From Fictibacillus sp. FJAT-27399 (GTDB taxonomy: Bacteria > Bacillota > Bacilli > Bacillales > Fictibacillaceae), in the NCBI RefSeq assembly GCF_001510655.1, contig NZ_LMVC01000003.1, forward strand, positions 318,389 through 382,388: 64,000 nucleotides of DNA, read 5' to 3'. Each line of letters starts with the position of its first letter. Position 1 is the stretch's first letter. Below, piece by piece: positions 60,913 through 64,000 of the stretch. The position numbers and the translations under genes were made by a program. The notes under the pieces were generated by a model. The model was not told the origin of the DNA, did no database searches, and worked only from the letters and a program-made list of their open reading frames with translations.

Positions 60913-62397
60913 ATGCCTGATTTGCGGAGTCTTTTTCAATCGAAAATTACACAGCTCATTCTGGCGTTATGCTTTGCGGCCATTACGGGCAGCTGGCTGA
61001 TCGACAGAGTGCCAGTCCAGTCACCGCTGCTTCTGACAGCGGCACTTGCAGGATACGTCGCTTTAATGGCTGTTTTTATCGCTATCAAACCGGTTGTGCA
61101 GCAGATTCCGATGATGAACTTGCTGCTTTATCTCCTGATTTTTTCATCATTCCTGGGCGCGGGAATCATGAGCATTCCCGTAGGGCCGATCTCGATGTTT
61201 CCGTACAGGATGATTTACGTTTTGATGGTTCCAGCCGTTCTTTATCTCGCCCTTTTTAGAAGAGACGTGCTGGAGTGGGAGAGGGTAAAGGTCAAACCTG
61301 TGCTCTACTTCCACCTGTTCTGGGTGCTGTACGCCCTCTTCTCCCTAAGCTGGAGCCGCTCCCTTTCAATGGGTGCGGTTGACCTGATCTTCTTGATCAT
61401 CGGGATTTCTCTCATCTTTTTTATGGTCTTTCTCATGAAAAAGGAAGAGGAGTTTAAGCATGTGTACTGGATCTGGCTTGGCATGTTCGCCGTGCTGACC
61501 GTGATCGGGCTGTGGAACCATGTGACGCATCATCATCTTGCCATCTCAAGGATCAATAAAGTGGCAGAGTATCAAAAGGGGATACCGACATCCGTTTTTG
61601 TGAACGAGAATGATTTTGCGAGCTTTATTTCGGTCAGTTTTTTTCTCGTATTAGCCTTTGTACACCGGACGAGGTCATGGCTTCTTAAGGCTGCGGGAAC
61701 CGTGTTGATGCTTCTCTCTCTTTATGTGATGGTCTTTACGTCATCCAGGGCGAATTTTATCGCGATCCCATTGGGTCTTGCCTTCTGGTTTGTCTTTTTA
61801 ACAAACAAGAAAGTGAAAAGGAGCCTTGTTATTCTCGGTTTCATAGGCATGGCCGCTTTGGTGGTTTTATTTAAAGAAAAGTTTGCTGCTGCCATCGGAA
61901 AAGTAGAAGGCATGCTCCACAGCTTGCTGGCAAGCGGTTCACAAGCCGAGATCGCCTCGGTCGATATCCGGTCCAACCTTATTAAGAACGGACTGCTTTT
62001 TTTTGAAAAAAGCTTTGGATTCGGCATCGGTTCGGGGAACTCTAAATACTATCTCATGCATTTTGCGGAATTTCCGACGAAGGGAATCATCAACGTCCAT
62101 AACTGGTGGATCGAGATTCTCGTCAATTACGGAGCTGTTATTTTTGCCGGTTATGTCCTCCTGTATCTCTGGGTCATCCTGCAGCTTTTCCGCATCTTCA
62201 GGCAAAGTGATACCCTTTATGAAAAAATGATCAGTGAAGGGCTGCTTGGCGGCATGATTGCTTTCTCGCTTTCCTGCATCAGCCCAAGCTCGCAAATTTC
62301 TCTAAACTACCTCTGGCTGCTTTTCGCATTCTCCATCAGCTATATTAATTTCTGGAGAGTGAAACAAAATGAGGTTCAATATCGACCAAAGAAGTAA
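60913..62397 (+). CDS. O-antigen ligase/polymerase-like membrane protein (Wzy)
   Basis: 494 residues with about 12 membrane segments. The long outer loop and the segment FGFGIGSGNSKYYL...VHNWWIEILVNYGAVIFAGYVLLYLW fit Wzy_C/O-antigen-ligase proteins. As the only such protein beside a Wzx flippase, it is the likely polymerase of the second polymer. AGGGAGGGAAG precedes ATG 60913. Confidence 0.85.
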   Translation: MPDLRSLFQSKITQLILALCFAAITGSWLIDRVPVQSPLLLTAALAGYVALMAVFIAIKPVVQQIPMMNLLLYLLIFSSFLGAGIMSIPVGPISMFPYRMIYVLMVPAVLYLALFRRDVLEWERVKVKPVLYFHLFWVLYALFSLSWSRSLSMGAVDLIFLIIGISLIFFMVFLMKKEEEFKHVYWIWLGMFAVLTVIGLWNHVTHHHLAISRINKVAEYQKGIPTSVFVNENDFASFISVSFFLVLAFVHRTRSWLLKAAGTVLMLLSLYVMVFTSSRANFIAIPLGLAFWFVFLTNKKVKRSLVILGFIGMAALVVLFKEKFAAAIGKVEGMLHSLLASGSQAEIASVDIRSNLIKNGLLFFEKSFGFGIGSGNSKYYLMHFAEFPTKGIINVHNWWIEILVNYGAVIFAGYVLLYLWVILQLFRIFRQSDTLYEKMISEGLLGGMIAFSLSCISPSSQISLNYLWLLFAFSISYINFWRVKQNEVQYRPKK

Positions 62398-62409
62398 GGG
62401 AGTAAGTGT

Positions 62410-63078
62410 ATGGACAAGCAAATGAAAGAAATCACGGAAAGTATCTGGCAGCGGTTCAAAAAATTCTTCGTTCTATTGCTGCTGATTCCTGTTTTAACGA
62501 CAGTGATCGCCTACTTTATGGCTTCAAAAGCGCCGAGCACGTCCCAGGCGACCGCGAAAGTGAAGCTGGGACAAGCTGAAAACTCCATCCTGAACACGCC
62601 GGACAGTGCGAAAGAGTACCTTACGAGCGAAGAGTTTTTACGTTCTGTCAAAGGTTTGAACAAGGATGAAGAAAAGGCGATGAAAGACAAACTTCAGGTC
62701 GTTCCTGAAACAGATACGATCATCACGCTGTCATTGATGGATGAGGATAAAAGCAAAGCAAAGTCCCAATTGAAGCCAGTGGTGAAAGAATTCATGAAAG
62801 AAAGCAACCACCAAACTGAAAAATGGAAAACAACACTGGAGGATCAAATCAAGAAGGTAGAAGGAACACAAGTCTCTGGTGAAGGCACCATTAAGAAAGA
62901 AGAATATTTATTTGACCTGAAAACAAGAGTGCTGAAAGTAAAAGAACCAAAGCTTCTTGAAAAAGTAGGTACGACAGACATGGCCGGGGATCCGAAAAGG
63001 AAGGCTGTGCTGGGTCTCCTGGTAGGACTGATGCTTAGCGCCTCCATTCTGCTGCTGCCGGAAATTTTTAAAAAGTAG
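62410..63078 (+). CDS. Wzz-like chain-length/tether protein
   Basis: 222 residues with a membrane segment near 19-40, an extracytoplasmic helical middle (about 45-195) with a coiled-coil feel, and a second segment near 202-218. This topology is that of Wzz/CapA chain-length regulators, but the protein is short, lacks a kinase domain, and its sequence is weakly conserved. It is 12 bases behind the polymerase gene, which supports the call. No BY-kinase is in the window. Confidence 0.7.
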   Translation: MDKQMKEITESIWQRFKKFFVLLLLIPVLTTVIAYFMASKAPSTSQATAKVKLGQAENSILNTPDSAKEYLTSEEFLRSVKGLNKDEEKAMKDKLQVVPETDTIITLSLMDEDKSKAKSQLKPVVKEFMKESNHQTEKWKTTLEDQIKKVEGTQVSGEGTIKKEEYLFDLKTRVLKVKEPKLLEKVGTTDMAGDPKRKAVLGLLVGLMLSASILLLPEIFKK

Positions 63079-63170
63079 CTTCAAACCTCTGTTTTAGTGG
63101 TAAAGAGTAGAGATGATCGGCAATTATGAAGCGGAAATTCCGGTTCTTCGCCGGACAAGCATAGTTTTAC

Positions 63171-63199
63171 TTTTGTTTATCACGGTTTCGAGATATAAT
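63171..63199 (+). promoter_or_regulatory. Putative promoter of the second tagO-like gene
   Basis: TTTTGT at 63171-63176, a 17-base spacer and a perfect TATAAT at 63194-63199, about 100 bases before the start. Confidence 0.5.
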
Positions 63200-63302
63200 T
63201 TCTGAAGAAGATGAATGCGAATTTTCATGGGGCGTTGTTGGGCAACATAAGCAGGAGGACCCTTGCTTAAATCCATTGAAGAGTTGGAAAAAGAGGGATA
63301 AC

Positions 63303-64000
63303 ATGAATGTTCAATTGATCATTGCTGCGGTGGTGTCGTTCGCGGTTGTCGTGGTCGCCATGCCTTTTATCATTAAGCTGGCGGTCCGCCTGAATGTGAC
63401 CGACAAACCAAATCAACGAAAAGTACATCAAAAATTAATGCCTCGCTGGGGCGGAGTCGGTATCTTCCTTGGCGTAGTTGTCGGATATTTTGTCTCGGGC
63501 CTGTATGAAATGCAGCTAACCGGGATTATTGTAGGTGCAGTTCTTATTGTCGTGATTGGCATGATTGACGATAAATACGAATTAAGTGCGAGAGTTAAGC
63601 TTGTCGGCCAGATTTTTGCGGCCCTTCTCGTAGCTTCTACAGGATTAACCATTGAATTGATCACCATACCTTTTGTTGGTACATTTCATTTAGGTCCATG
63701 GGCATACATCACGACTATCTTCTGGATTATCGCCATCACCAATGCGATCAATCTGATTGACGGCCTGGATGGCCTGGCAGCGGGTGTATCTGTCATCGTG
63801 ATGGTGACCATCGCGATCATGGCGGGATTAAACGGAAACATGATGATTCTTTCCCTCGCCCTCATCATCGCAGCTTCTACTGCAGGCTTCCTGATGTACA
63901 ACTTTAATCCGGCCAAAATCTTTATGGGTGATGCAGGATCTCTGTTCCTCGGCTACTCCATATCGATTCTGTCACTGCTCGGACTGTATAAAAGCGTTAC
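63303..64000 (+). CDS. Second TagO/WecA-type GlcNAc-1-phosphate transferase (partial, runs off window)
   Basis: The first 232 codons are present. Motifs are DKPNQRKVHQKLMPRWGGVGIFLG, the Asp pair in GMIDDKYELSARVKLVGQ, NAINLIDGLDGLAAG and NFNPAKIFMGDAGSLFLGYS. It is clearly paralogous to the tagO at 35964, yet differs over most membrane segments. Behind the Wzx/Wzy genes it may start the second polymer. ATG 63303 has AAAGAGGGATAA upstream. The C-terminal third is outside the window. Confidence 0.92.
   Translation, partial: MNVQLIIAAVVSFAVVVVAMPFIIKLAVRLNVTDKPNQRKVHQKLMPRWGGVGIFLGVVVGYFVSGLYEMQLTGIIVGAVLIVVIGMIDDKYELSARVKLVGQIFAALLVASTGLTIELITIPFVGTFHLGPWAYITTIFWIIAITNAINLIDGLDGLAAGVSVIVMVTIAIMAGLNGNMMILSLALIIAASTAGFLMYNFNPAKIFMGDAGSLFLGYSISILSLLGLYKSV

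Noticed and set aside
1-64000. CRISPR array, tRNA, rRNA or prophage
   Set aside because: No regularly spaced identical repeats with unique spacers, no tRNA- or rRNA-like stretch and no phage structural genes were seen on either strand.

Overview
The window looks like a chromosomal segment from a low-to-mid GC endospore-forming Bacillota of the Bacillaceae type (Bacillus/Fictibacillus-like; the genus is an inference). The reasons are a B. subtilis-type lipoteichoic acid synthase, a tagA/tagD divergon, strong AGGAGG-like ribosome sites, TTG/GTG starts, and a SecA2-SlaP pair as in S-layer-forming bacilli. Almost every recognisable gene concerns the cell envelope.

Layout. 0-6 kb: GNAT acetyltransferase behind an ECF-sigma-type promoter, a two-component pair, and ltaS. 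6.0-8.3 kb: a decayed island bounded by imperfect inverted repeats, holding broken ORFs and one intact lipoprotein. 8.3-14.8 kb: a CDP-glycerol glycerophosphotransferase-family protein, acyltransferase-3, an AraC regulator, an alpha/beta hydrolase, a DUF975-like membrane protein, a small stress-type protein and a LysE exporter. 15-29 kb: wall hydrolases and secreted enzymes (SH3b amidase, S8 protease, NlpC/P60, polysaccharide deacetylase, SpoIID/LytB protein) plus secA2-slaP. This stretch is dotted with about 50-bp GGTGCC(A/T)GGCACC REP-like palindromes, and the RAYT transposase gene lies between two of them.

29-48 kb is a wall teichoic acid locus: mnaA, a TarS-like glycosyltransferase, an MBOAT/DHHW O-acylation pair, tagO and tagA on the minus strand, then tagD-tagB-tagF-tagG-tagH and a very large protein with two glycerophosphotransferase modules. 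An LCP ligase follows. 49.6-64 kb encodes a second, Wzx/Wzy-type polymer: glycosyltransferases, flippase, epimerase, polymerase, a Wzz-like protein, a second TagO/WecA-type initiator cut by the window edge, and WbpA/B/E/D-like enzymes. Those four enzymes together would make UDP-GlcNAc(3NAc)A, a phosphate-free acidic sugar.

Five intergenic sites carry hexamers of the TT(A/T/C)A(C/T)A type repeated at exact 11-bp spacing, the layout of PhoP boxes. They lie before tagA, before tagD, before the MBOAT pair, before the Wzx operon and before the WbpB/WbpA pair. My main hypothesis is that one phosphate-responsive regulator switches between teichoic acid and a teichuronic-like polymer. The WbpB/WbpA pair and its box are bracketed by inverted copies of a dispersed repeat, as if it were an exchangeable cassette. 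No computation was run; all calls come from reading motifs by eye.
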